Source of the DNA: CAYQUV01 sp964421005
Lineage (GTDB): Bacteria; Patescibacteriota; Minisyncoccia; Minisyncoccales; CG1-02-41-26
Assembly: GCA_964421005.1 (NCBI GenBank)
Contig: CAYQUV010000001.1
Span: 1 to 57,809 of the forward strand
Direction of reading: 5' to 3'
Length of the DNA: 57,809 bases
The position numbers and the translations under genes were made by a program. Under the pieces are notes generated by a model. The model had not been told where the DNA came from. It made no database searches and saw only the letters and a program-made list of their open reading frames with translations. Positions 43,919-51,237 of the stretch are shown piece by piece (position 1 is the first letter of the stretch; each line of letters starts with the position of its first letter).

Positions 43919-44530
43919 ATGACTAAAAATGTTAAACAATTTAATATTTTGCTTTCCGGAGTGGGAGGACAGGGAATAATTACTTTAACTCGGATTTTAG
44001 CCATCGCCAGCTTAACAGAAAAAAAAGATATCAAAACTTCGGAGCTCCATGGATTATCCCAGAGAGGTGGCTCGGTTGAAACCCATATTCGCTTTGGCAA
44101 GAAAATATATTCTCCTTTAGTCAGACAAGGAGGAGCAGATTTGATAATTTCTCTTGAAACTCAAGAGGCTTTGAAAGCCTGCCGGTATGGCTCAAAGAAA
44201 CAAACAATATTTTTAATTAACGACTTTATCAAGCCGATTCTCGGCGCTAAAAAAACTCCTTCCAGCCAAGAAGTAAAAAAAGAAGTCAAAAAATTCTCAA
44301 AAAAAGTTTTTTTAGTCCCGGCAACAGAAATTACCAAAAAAGAATTGGATAAGCCGGTATTGGCCGGAACGTATCTCTTAGGTTATGGAGTTTTTAAAAA
44401 AATAATTCCCTTAAAAGAAAAATCGGTTCTCGGAGCAATGAAAGAAGTTCTTCCCCAAAAATATTGGAGTTTGAATTTTAAAGCTTTTTCATTGGCAAAA
44501 AAGACAAATAATAATTACCTCCGGAATTAA
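43919..44530 (+). CDS. iorB: Indolepyruvate:ferredoxin oxidoreductase beta subunit
   Basis: 203 aa, the gamma-type domain of 2-oxoacid:acceptor oxidoreductases. Signature G-V-G-G-Q-G-I-I-T-L-T-R near residue 15 and S-E-L-H-G-L-S-Q-R-G-G-S-V-E-T-H-I-R near 42-59. It completes the heterodimer with IorA; 18 bp separate the genes. The terminator at 44530-44558 follows. Confidence 0.93.
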   Translation: MTKNVKQFNILLSGVGGQGIITLTRILAIASLTEKKDIKTSELHGLSQRGGSVETHIRFGKKIYSPLVRQGGADLIISLETQEALKACRYGSKKQTIFLINDFIKPILGAKKTPSSQEVKKEVKKFSKKVFLVPATEITKKELDKPVLAGTYLLGYGVFKKIIPLKEKSVLGAMKEVLPQKYWSLNFKAFSLAKKTNNNYLRN

Positions 44531-44558
44531 AAAGCCCACCCTTAAAAGATGGGCTTTT
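44530..44558. terminator. Bidirectional terminator between iorB and the GCS2-like gene
   Basis: AAAAGCCCA (44530-44538) pairs with TGGGCTTTT (44550-44558). The genes converge here and each strand ends in T residues. Confidence 0.8.
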
Positions 44559-44561
44559 AAT

Positions 44562-45323
44562 TTAGAGTTCAATGAACTCTCTTGCTTTTTCTATCCAGTT
44601 TAAAACTTCTTCCAAATCGTCAGTTGTTCCAAACATCCTTAGTTCAATTGTCCCATGAATACTTATCCTGATAAGATGCCAGCAATTTCTGGGATTCTCA
44701 CTAAAACCCTGCTGGCGCGCAACTTCAAAAAAGTGCTCAACATTTCGGTATTGAGGCGGTTTCCAGTTTGGAGCCATTTTTTTATACAAAGCTAACCGTC
44801 TGCCTTGGGAATGGTCGCCAAGCCGACAAAGCAAGGGAAGATATTCTCTCACTATATTGGATTTCTCAATCGCTGTTTCCAAATCGGGCATACCAAAATG
44901 TATTTGGATACTGGCAACCCTACAACCGGCCGACAAACGCTCACGGCTGATTTTAGAAACAATCCTCAAATAACGGGGGTCAGGATAAACTGTCAGGGGC
45001 ATATCTTCTGGGCCAACTTCAATCGCTTGAAGATGCAAACTGAGTTTCTCAGCCACATTTTTCCCTAAATTATCGTTTTCAACCAGAGCATCTCTGACTT
45101 TTTTGATTTCTTTAAAAGGTTTTGTTCTGTCTTCAATTTGACAAGCAGAAAGTTCATAGGTCCAAAGGGAATTGCTTATCGCTGAAAGAAAATTTTCCGC
45201 CTGAGGAACAAAACCGTTATCTGAATTGGTTAAAAAACGCTCTCTCTCAATACCAACAAATCCTTTCATCTCTTTCTGAAAATTAAACCGGGAAAGAAAT
45301 CTTTGCTCTTCGTTCGTTTTCAT
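44562..45323 (-). CDS. GCS2/YbdK-like carboxylate-amine ligase (short form)
   Basis: 253 aa, against about 370 for YbdK. The glutamate-cysteine-ligase fold is indicated by G-I-E-R-E-R-F near residue 24 (the G-x-E-x-E metal motif), Y-E-L-S-A-C-Q-I-E at 57-64, S-I-Q-I-H-F-G-M near 140 and G-T-I-E-L-R-M-F-G near 228. Enzymes of this family join an amino acid to a carboxylate using ATP. The substrate is unknown, and a true gamma-glutamylcysteine product is not implied. A clear AAAGGAG precedes the ATG. It is adjacent to the serpin but separated from it by two hairpins. Confidence 0.75.
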   Translation of the reverse strand: MKTNEEQRFLSRFNFQKEMKGFVGIERERFLTNSDNGFVPQAENFLSAISNSLWTYELSACQIEDRTKPFKEIKKVRDALVENDNLGKNVAEKLSLHLQAIEVGPEDMPLTVYPDPRYLRIVSKISRERLSAGCRVASIQIHFGMPDLETAIEKSNIVREYLPLLCRLGDHSQGRRLALYKKMAPNWKPPQYRNVEHFFEVARQQGFSENPRNCWHLIRISIHGTIELRMFGTTDDLEEVLNWIEKAREFIEL

Positions 45324-45394
45324 CTTTTTCTCCTTTCTCTTTTTATTCTGTTTTCAATGAACTATTGGATTTTCTTCTTTTTTAAAGAACTAAA

Positions 45395-45423
45395 AACCTC
45401 TCCTGTAAAGTTCTGGAGAGGTT
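45395..45423 (-). terminator. Terminator (distal) after the serpin gene
   Basis: AACCTCTCC (45395-45403) pairs with GGAGAGGTT (45415-45423). On the minus strand the stem runs into TTTTTAG. The loop holds the 12-mer CTGTAAAGTTCT that also builds the neighbouring hairpin. Confidence 0.7.
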
Positions 45424-45460
45424 AAGTATTTTTTATTTTTATAATCTCTACATTAAAAAT

Positions 45461-45492
45461 AGAACTTTACAGGAACTTCGCTGTAAAGTTCT
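45461..45492 (-). terminator. Terminator-like hairpin (proximal) after the serpin gene
   Basis: AGAACTTTACAG (45461-45472) and CTGTAAAGTTCT (45481-45492) form a perfect 12-bp stem with an 8-nt loop. On the minus strand it is followed by ATTTTTAAT. Confidence 0.6.
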
Positions 45493-45612
45493 TCCACCAA
45501 TCAATTTGATTTTTTTTGGAATATTTTTCCATAAAACTATCTGTTTAAGACTCTAAATTAAATTAAATAACTTGTCAATCAAATCTTGTAAACAGTGTCC
45601 TTGATTGAGTTT

Positions 45613-46872
45613 TTATTCTGTCGGGTCAACTAACCTGCCAAAAAACAGGATATTCCCGGTCTCTTTTTCCTGGATTATAAATATAAAAGGATGGTCTGCT
45701 CTGAAAACATTTGCCGGTTCAATGGCGGTTAGTTTCATACCAACGGCAGTTGCCGCTGCTGCCTCTGTTCCTTCTTCATCAACCTTGACATAGGCTTGAT
45801 GAATAACAAAATCAATAAACAAATCTCTTTCCCCTGTCATTCCGGAAAAATCAGCATTTTGGGAAAAAGCGGTCGGCATTCCCAAGGCGCTCAAAGTTTT
45901 CTTCATGAAATATTTAGTATCAAACTCAAATTTAGGAATTGATATTAAATCCATCTTCGTTTTTTTCATCTGGGACTTGTACTCATCAAGTTTTTCTGCT
46001 GTGAGAGTTGATTCTATGACATCAAGATTTTCACTTGGCAGCAATATTAGCATTGAAATTTTGCCGCCTTTGTACGGCAGTTCCAAAATCCGTAAATCTC
46101 CTATATCAGCATAGTTAAACATCGCCTTATCCGGTCTCATATTCATCATTTGGGTTTTTACAATATTATCATGCGCTATCTTAAAATCTCCCTCCCGAGT
46201 ATCAGATTCATCAAATTGCCACTCCCAAATCCCTTTAAAATAAATGGCATTGGTCAAGACAAGTCTTGTTATAGAGTCCAGAAACCCGGCAGGAATCAAA
46301 TCTTTAATTTTATTGTTTGTCTGCTCCGCTATGAAACTGTTGATAGTCTCTCTTGATTTTTCGGTTTCTTTGACAAAATCCACATTTGCTGCCTTCCCAC
46401 CATAATATCTCTCAACCCTGTTCATATAATCCTCAAGAAAAGGATAATCGTATTGAACCCATAAAGCATTGCCTGTTTTCAATTCGTAATCTTCAGCGCC
46501 CTCATTGATATTATTATAAATTGCGGCAAAATTCGGCCTCAAAATATCGCTTTCCGGAAAATGAAAAACGGATTTCATTTCATCTGCTGTCTGCCCTTTT
46601 GCTCCTTCATAAGTCATTGCCAGGGCAGCAAAAATGCTGTACGGAGAATAAAAAATATTTCCATCTTCAGATTTATCCATTTCAGAGTAGAGGTCAAAAG
46701 CAAATTTGTTATTGGCATCGACTACATCCAGTATGCCCTGCTGAGTTGAGCCGGTATCATCTGCTTGAAGAGGCTGGTCCGGCTGATAAGGAAAAAGAAA
46801 CAGCACTGCCGCAGCAGATACACCCGCCAATAGAATAAATACCAACGCAACTAACAAAAATTTTTGAGTCAT
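45613..46872 (-). CDS. Membrane-anchored or secreted serpin (serine/cysteine protease inhibitor)
   Basis: 419 aa. A hydrophobic segment (residues 5-28) anchors or exports it, and residues about 45-419 form a complete serpin. Visible are N-I-F-Y-S-P-Y-S-I near residue 70, N-A-I-Y-F-K-G near 210, the hinge E-E-G-T-E-A-A-A-A-T-A (366-376) with small residues as in inhibitory serpins, and the signature F-R-A-D-H-P-F-I-F. By alpha-1-antitrypsin spacing, P1 falls at Thr382 (K-L-T|A-I), but a shift by one or two is possible. It probably protects the cell against host or community proteases (inference). No partner protease is nearby. Confidence 0.95.
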   Translation of the reverse strand: MTQKFLLVALVFILLAGVSAAAVLFLFPYQPDQPLQADDTGSTQQGILDVVDANNKFAFDLYSEMDKSEDGNIFYSPYSIFAALAMTYEGAKGQTADEMKSVFHFPESDILRPNFAAIYNNINEGAEDYELKTGNALWVQYDYPFLEDYMNRVERYYGGKAANVDFVKETEKSRETINSFIAEQTNNKIKDLIPAGFLDSITRLVLTNAIYFKGIWEWQFDESDTREGDFKIAHDNIVKTQMMNMRPDKAMFNYADIGDLRILELPYKGGKISMLILLPSENLDVIESTLTAEKLDEYKSQMKKTKMDLISIPKFEFDTKYFMKKTLSALGMPTAFSQNADFSGMTGERDLFIDFVIHQAYVKVDEEGTEAAAATAVGMKLTAIEPANVFRADHPFIFIIQEKETGNILFFGRLVDPTE

Positions 46873-47028
46873 AGCTTTAAAACTTATTTGATTTTTTATA
46901 GGCTATTCTTTACAATGTCACTCTCATTGCAAAAAACAATTTTGTCTGGTCGCAATTTTTGGACGAATCTTTTTTGAGCGGCGCGGAGCGAGCCATCTCC
47001 TTTCCCCAGCAATCGGGAAAGTTGCATT

Positions 47029-47105
47029 TGGTCGGGGCACTCGGACTCGAACCGAGAATCCTACGCTCCCAAAGCGCATATGTTAACCAATTACACTATG
47101 CCCCG
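47029..47105 (-). tRNA. tRNA-Pro(TGG)
   Basis: Acceptor CGGGGCA / TGCCCCG, with the C1-G72 pair typical of bacterial tRNA-Pro, discriminator A, anticodon TGG in loop T-T-T-G-G-G-A, T arm GGTTCGAGTCC. CCA is encoded. Confidence 0.95.
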
Positions 47106-47206
47106 AAAAGTAATCTCTGTTCATTTTAATAGTTTTATTTTTAAAGTCAATTATCAGGCTTTAAATAAGAACCCTTGAATAAAGGACTCTCAACAAAGGA
47201 GTAGGC

Positions 47207-47234
47207 TTGATATTTTTTTCTGCTATGTTATATT
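47207..47234 (+). promoter_or_regulatory. Promoter of the rrf2-iscS-iscU-mnmA operon
   Basis: TTGATA (47207-47212), a 16-bp spacer and TATATT (47229-47234). The dyad described next begins 4 nt after the -10, across the expected start of transcription. Confidence 0.6.
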
Positions 47235-47238
47235 AAAA

Positions 47239-47255
47239 CCGACCAAAAAAGTCGG
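47239..47255. promoter_or_regulatory. IscR-type operator candidate
   Basis: CCGAC-CAAAAAA-GTCGG (47239-47255). The known type 1 IscR site has GAC and GTC half-sites 7 nt apart, flanked by YY and RR. This dyad has exactly that geometry. It overlaps the transcription start of the gene for an Rrf2/IscR-like protein, so autorepression by the cluster-bound regulator is a natural reading. Confidence 0.6.
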
Positions 47256-47270
47256 GTTTAAGTTCAATCT

Positions 47271-47675
47271 ATGAAAATCTCAGCCAAAACTAGATACGGT
47301 TTGAGGGCAATGGTTTTTCTGGCTAAGAATTACAAAGAAAAAGAATTTTCCAGTTCAAAAGAAATTTCAAAAAAAGAAGGAATTCCCCGGGACTATCTTG
47401 AAAAAATAATGGAAAAATTAAAAGGAAAAAGATTGGTCAGAGCCAAAAAAGGGAAAGGAGGCGGCTATATCTTGGCCCGTTCCCCGGGAAAAATAAAAGT
47501 AAAAGAGATTGTGGAAATTTTAGAAAAAGACTCCAGGCTGGTTTTTTGTTTAGCCAAGAACAAAAAAATAATATGCCCGAGAGAAAAAGATTGTTTAAGT
47601 AAAAAGGTCTGGTTAAAAATTCAAAAAGCAATAAATACTGCCTTGGATTCAATTAGGTTAGAAGACTTAATTTAA
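47271..47675 (+). CDS. iscR: Rrf2/IscR-family transcription regulator
   Basis: 134 aa. An N-terminal winged helix (K-I-S-A-K-T-R-Y-G-L-R-A-M; recognition helix about 38-51; wing G-K-G-G-G-Y) is followed by a dimer helix and three cysteines (Cys93, Cys102, Cys108) spaced like the IscR [2Fe-2S] ligands. It begins an operon with iscS (4-bp gap), iscU and mnmA, so it most likely senses Fe-S status and controls this operon. Other Rrf2 proteins (CymR, NsrR) are less likely given this context. Confidence 0.9.
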   Translation: MKISAKTRYGLRAMVFLAKNYKEKEFSSSKEISKKEGIPRDYLEKIMEKLKGKRLVRAKKGKGGGYILARSPGKIKVKEIVEILEKDSRLVFCLAKNKKIICPREKDCLSKKVWLKIQKAINTALDSIRLEDLI

Positions 47676-47679
47676 AAAT

Positions 47680-48888
47680 ATGCCCGAGAATAAAAAAATA
47701 TATCTTGATTATGCGGCAACCACTCCTTTGGCAAAAGAGGTTCTAAAGGAAATGTTCCCTTTTTTGGAAAAGGATTTTGGCAACCCTTCTTCAATTCACA
47801 GTTTTGGCCAAAAAGCAAAAGAGGGAATAGATAAATCCAGAGAAAGAATTTCTAACTTTTTAAATTGCTCTCTCTCCGAAATTTTTTTTACCGGTTCGGC
47901 AACCGAAGCTAACAACCTGGCAATCTTCGGAGTTGTCAGGGCTGCTCAAAAAAGAGAAGAGAGACCTCACATTATTACAACTCAAATTGAACATCATGCC
48001 GTTTTAGAACCCTGTCGCCAATTGGAAAAAGAAGGAGTTGAGGTTACTTATCTGCCGGTTGACAAAGAGGGTTTAATTAAAATTTCTGAACTCAAAAAAG
48101 CAATCAAAGATAATACTCTTTTGGTTTCCATAATGTACGCAAACAACGAAATAGGAACAATTCAGCCAATTACTGAAATAGGAAACCTTATCAAGAAAAT
48201 AAACTCACGTTCCAAACCCCAGAGTTCAGCCATCGGGATTTATTTCCATACCGACGCTGTTCAGGCAATAAATTATCTGGACTGCGATGTCAAAAAATTA
48301 GGAGTCGATCTCTTAACCCTTTCCGCTCATAAGATTTACGGACCAAAAGGAGTTGGTGCTTTATATGTCAAAACAGGAACTCAAATTGTCCCTTTAATTT
48401 ATGGGGGAGGACACGAAAGAGGGTTGAGGTCAGGAACCGAAAACGTGGCTTCTATTGTAGGATTTGGCAAAGCAATTGAAGGAATTGAAAAATCAAAAAG
48501 TGGAATTGAAAGAATTAAAAAATTGAGAGATAAGCTAATTGATAACATTCTTAAAAACATTCCCGGGACAAAACTGATGGGAGCAAGGGATAAGCGTTTA
48601 CCAAACAATGTCAACGTTTCTATTTCCGGAGCTGAAGGAGAAAGTATGGTAATCGCCCTGGATAAAGAAGGTATTGCTGCTTCAACCGGTTCAGCTTGTT
48701 CTTCTCAAAGCCTGGAACCATCCCATGTTCTTCGAGCCCTGGGTCTATCTTCTGCGGAAGCTCATTGTTCTTTAAGATTATCTCTCGGCAAATATACCAA
48801 AGAAGAAGAAGTTGATAAAGTTTCGGAAATTTTGCCAAAAATCGTCAAAAGATTGAGAAAAATTTCAGGGTACAAAACAGAGTTATGA
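47680..48888 (+). CDS. iscS: Cysteine desulfurase IscS/NifS
   Basis: 402 aa, PLP enzyme that takes sulfur from L-cysteine. The PLP lysine is Lys218 in S-A-H-K-I-Y-G-P. The sulfur-carrying Cys340 lies in the long loop S-T-G-S-A-C-S-S, typical of group I (IscS/NifS). Tyr and Asn residues of the cofactor pocket (E-I-G-T, T-D-A-V-Q) are in place. It supplies sulfur to IscU and MnmA encoded next to it. The stop overlaps the iscU start (ATGA). Confidence 0.95.
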   Translation: MPENKKIYLDYAATTPLAKEVLKEMFPFLEKDFGNPSSIHSFGQKAKEGIDKSRERISNFLNCSLSEIFFTGSATEANNLAIFGVVRAAQKREERPHIITTQIEHHAVLEPCRQLEKEGVEVTYLPVDKEGLIKISELKKAIKDNTLLVSIMYANNEIGTIQPITEIGNLIKKINSRSKPQSSAIGIYFHTDAVQAINYLDCDVKKLGVDLLTLSAHKIYGPKGVGALYVKTGTQIVPLIYGGGHERGLRSGTENVASIVGFGKAIEGIEKSKSGIERIKKLRDKLIDNILKNIPGTKLMGARDKRLPNNVNVSISGAEGESMVIALDKEGIAASTGSACSSQSLEPSHVLRALGLSSAEAHCSLRLSLGKYTKEEEVDKVSEILPKIVKRLRKISGYKTEL

Positions 48889-49274
48889 AAGATTACTATT
48901 CAAAAAAAATAATCGACCGCTTTTTAAACCCAAAAAATCTGGGAAAAATAAAAAATCCTGACGGCATAGGAGATACCGAAAATTTGAGATGCGGAGATAT
49001 AATGAAAATCTATATTAAGGTCAGCAAAAAGAAAGAAGAATACATCAAAGAAATAAAATTTGAAACAATGGGATGCCCTGTTGCAATAGCCAGTTCTGAT
49101 ATAATTTGTAGTTTAGCCAAAGGAAAAACATTGGACGAAGCCAGAAAAATCAGTTTTAAAAATATTGCCGATAAATTGGGGCCTTTGCCTCCTCAAAAAA
49201 TGCATTGCACCAACCTGGCCGAAAGGGCTTTAAGAATGGCAATAAAAGATTATGAAGATAAAAAGAAAAAATAA
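48885..49274 (+). CDS. iscU: Fe-S cluster scaffold IscU/NifU-type
   Basis: 129 aa. The three cluster ligands are Cys36 (R-C-G-D, with Asp38), Cys64 (G-C-P-V-A-I-A-S-S) and Cys108 (H-C-T-N-L-A). The chaperone motif region of E. coli IscU (L-P-P-V-K) appears here as L-P-P-Q-K. It assembles clusters from IscS sulfur. No HscA/HscB, ferredoxin or IscA gene follows in the operon. It overlaps mnmA by 23 bp. Confidence 0.94.
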   Translation: MKDYYSKKIIDRFLNPKNLGKIKNPDGIGDTENLRCGDIMKIYIKVSKKKEEYIKEIKFETMGCPVAIASSDIICSLAKGKTLDEARKISFKNIADKLGPLPPQKMHCTNLAERALRMAIKDYEDKKKK

Positions 49275-50325
49275 AAAAGTTGTAATGGCAATGTCCGGAG
49301 GAATTGATTCTTCGGTAGGGGCAGCCCTCTTAAAGAAAGAGGGGTTTGATGTAAGAGGTATTTTTATGGAACTTTGGCAAGACCCTTCAAAATTCTCAAA
49401 AAAAAGAGCGGAGAAAGCGGCTAAACTTCTGGAAATTCCTTTTCAAGTACTCGATTTAAAAAAAGAATTCAAAAGAAAAGTTATCGGCTATTTTCTAAAA
49501 GAGTATAAAAGCGGCAGAACTCCAAATCCCTGTGTCGTCTGTAACAAGGAAATTAAATTTAGTTTCCTTTTAAAAAAGGCTCGAGAACTCGGGGCAGATT
49601 TCATCGCTACTGGTCATTACGCCGTAAAACAGGAGAAAAAAAGAAACAAAAAAGAAAAAACAGAATATAAATTGTTAAAAGGCAGAGACAAAGAAAAGGA
49701 CCAATCATATTTTCTCTGGCAACTAAATCAAAAAACTCTCAAAAAAGTTTTATTTCCTCTTGGAACTTTAAAAAAGAAAAAGGTTAAAAATTTGGCAAAG
49801 AAGTTCGGCTTGCCGGTCAAAAATATCGGAGAGTCCCAGGAAATCTGTTTTGTCAAAACATCAATTAATGATTTTCTCAAACAATATATCGGAGCGAGAC
49901 CAGGAAACATCGTAGACGAAAAAGGCAATCTAATCGGCAAACATCGGGGGCTCCATTTTTATACAATCGGTCAAAGAAAGGGACTTGGGATTTCAGGTGG
50001 CCCCTGGTATGTTTTAAGCAAAGATTTGAAAAAAAATATTCTGATTGTCACCAAAAATGAAGAAAATCTGAAAAAAAAGAAACTAATTGTAGAAAATGTT
50101 AACTGGATTTCAGGAAGAGCACCGAAATTGCCTTTGAAAATTAAAACTAAAATAAGATATAAGTCTCCTTTGAGAGAAGCCGAGATGAAAAAGAAAAAAG
50201 GAGAGAAATTTTTTAAGGTGGTTTTTTCAAAGAAACAGAAATCTATTACTCCCGGTCAGTCAATAGTTTTTTACAAAGACGAAGAAGTTTTAGGAGGAGG
50301 AATAATAAGAAAAACAGAAGATTGA
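49252..50325 (+). CDS. mnmA: tRNA 2-thiouridylase MnmA
   Basis: 357 aa. It thiolates U34 of Lys, Glu and Gln tRNAs. The ATP pyrophosphatase loop is M-S-G-G-I-D-S-S at 14-21. The catalytic pair is Cys94 (P-N-P-C-V-V-C) and Cys199 (S-Q-E-I-C-F-V). The N-terminal ATG lies inside iscU, so translation is probably coupled. Direct sulfur transfer from IscS is likely because the genes adjoin; no TusA-E relay is visible. Confidence 0.95.
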   Translation: MKIKRKNKKVVMAMSGGIDSSVGAALLKKEGFDVRGIFMELWQDPSKFSKKRAEKAAKLLEIPFQVLDLKKEFKRKVIGYFLKEYKSGRTPNPCVVCNKEIKFSFLLKKARELGADFIATGHYAVKQEKKRNKKEKTEYKLLKGRDKEKDQSYFLWQLNQKTLKKVLFPLGTLKKKKVKNLAKKFGLPVKNIGESQEICFVKTSINDFLKQYIGARPGNIVDEKGNLIGKHRGLHFYTIGQRKGLGISGGPWYVLSKDLKKNILIVTKNEENLKKKKLIVENVNWISGRAPKLPLKIKTKIRYKSPLREAEMKKKKGEKFFKVVFSKKQKSITPGQSIVFYKDEEVLGGGIIRKTED

Positions 50326-50411
50326 CAGAGGCGAAATCTCAGAGGTATACTCAAAATATGAGTTCTCTAAAGGTCAAATTATCTTGCTAAAATTAAAATA
50401 AATTATTATTT

Positions 50412-50693
50412 ATGTCACCATTAAGAAATGGAACGGGCCCCGGGGGGCAAGATCCGGGGATAGGCAGAGGCGCTGGCAGAGGAGCAGGACAGGGCAGAGG
50501 AGCCGGCCAAGGTAGAAGAGCCGGACAGGGTCGAGGTTTAAACCGTCAGCCGGGCGGTTTCGGTTTAGGCCCCGGGGATTTCTGTATTTGTACCAATCCC
50601 GATTGCCAGCATAAAGTTCCTCATCAAAGAGGAGTCCCCTGTTACACCCTGAAATGCCCGAAGTGCGGGAGTCCAATGATAAGAGAAAGATAA
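50412..50693 (+). CDS. Gly/Arg-rich small protein with Cys-rich zinc- or cluster-binding domain
   Basis: 93 aa. Residues 10-45 are almost only Gly, Arg, Ala and Gln (repeats like G-R-G-A-G-Q). Residues 55-93 hold C58-I-C60-x4-C65, His67, His71, Cys77 and C82-P-K-C85, a compact metal-binding unit followed by M-I-R-E-R. It resembles small Cys-rich proteins often found beside NifX/MTH1175-like proteins in anaerobes. The function is unknown. It begins the accessory redox block, 86 bp after mnmA. Confidence 0.75.
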   Translation: MSPLRNGTGPGGQDPGIGRGAGRGAGQGRGAGQGRRAGQGRGLNRQPGGFGLGPGDFCICTNPDCQHKVPHQRGVPCYTLKCPKCGSPMIRER

Positions 50694-50742
50694 ACTTTAC
50701 AAAATAATACTTTTCAATTTCAGTATTATTTTCCATTTCTCT

Positions 50743-51237
50743 ATGCGTATTTGTATTACATCAATTGGCCCAGATTTAGATTCTCAAGTAGACCCTCGTT
50801 TCGGCAGAGCCCAATATTTTTTGATTCTTGATGAAAAAGGGAAATTAAAAGAAGCCCTAAGAAATCCAGGAATCAGAGCTATGAGAGGAGCCGGAATATC
50901 GGCTGCTCAAGAAATTTCAAATAAAGGAATAAATATCCTAATCACCGGAAACATCGGGCCAAATGCTATCGGGGTACTAATGACAACCGGAATAAAGGTC
51001 TTTTTGGCAAATTCGGCAAACTCTGCCAAAGAAGCTTTCAAAATGTGGAAGGCCAATAAATTGTCTGAAATTAAATCTCCCTCGATCGGAGGCCATTTTG
51101 GCATAGGAGCCGGCGGCAGTGGCAGAGGGGCCAGGGGTGGCAGAGGTCCCGGTAGTGGCAGAGGTCCCGGTAGTGGCAGAGGTCCCGGTAGTGGCAGAGG
51201 AGCCGGAGGTAGCAGCGGCAGAAATCTCGGAAGATAA
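50743..51237 (+). CDS. NifX/MTH1175-like (dinitrogenase Fe-Mo cofactor family) protein with Gly/Arg-rich tail
   Basis: 164 aa. Residues 1-112 match the small FeMo-co-binding-like fold: M-R-I-C-I-T-S, D-S-Q-V-D-P-R-F-G-R-A-Q-Y-F-L-I, I-L-I-T-G-N-I-G-P-N-A. No nitrogenase genes are seen, so this is the general MTH1175 group of unknown function and not nitrogen fixation. Residues 113-164 are a Gly/Arg/Ser tail with three exact 6-residue repeats (G-R-G-P-G-S) encoded by 18-bp DNA repeats. The stop overlaps the next start (TAATG). Confidence 0.85.
   Translation: MRICITSIGPDLDSQVDPRFGRAQYFLILDEKGKLKEALRNPGIRAMRGAGISAAQEISNKGINILITGNIGPNAIGVLMTTGIKVFLANSANSAKEAFKMWKANKLSEIKSPSIGGHFGIGAGGSGRGARGGRGPGSGRGPGSGRGPGSGRGAGGSSGRNLGR
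51139..51200 (+). repeat. 18-bp tandem repeat coding for the Gly/Arg tail
   Basis: GGCAGAGGTCCCGGTAGT occurs three times without mismatch (51139-51192), followed by a partial fourth copy. Exact copies suggest recent slippage or selection for tail length. Confidence 0.9.

Noticed and set aside
50410..50736. 108-aa minus-strand ORF opposite the Gly/Arg-rich gene
   Set aside because: It is the antisense reading of the repeat-rich gene; the plus frame has the metal-binding Cys pattern.
51139..51200. Tandem repeats as a CRISPR array
   Set aside because: Units are 18 bp, head to tail without spacers, and lie in frame within a coding sequence.
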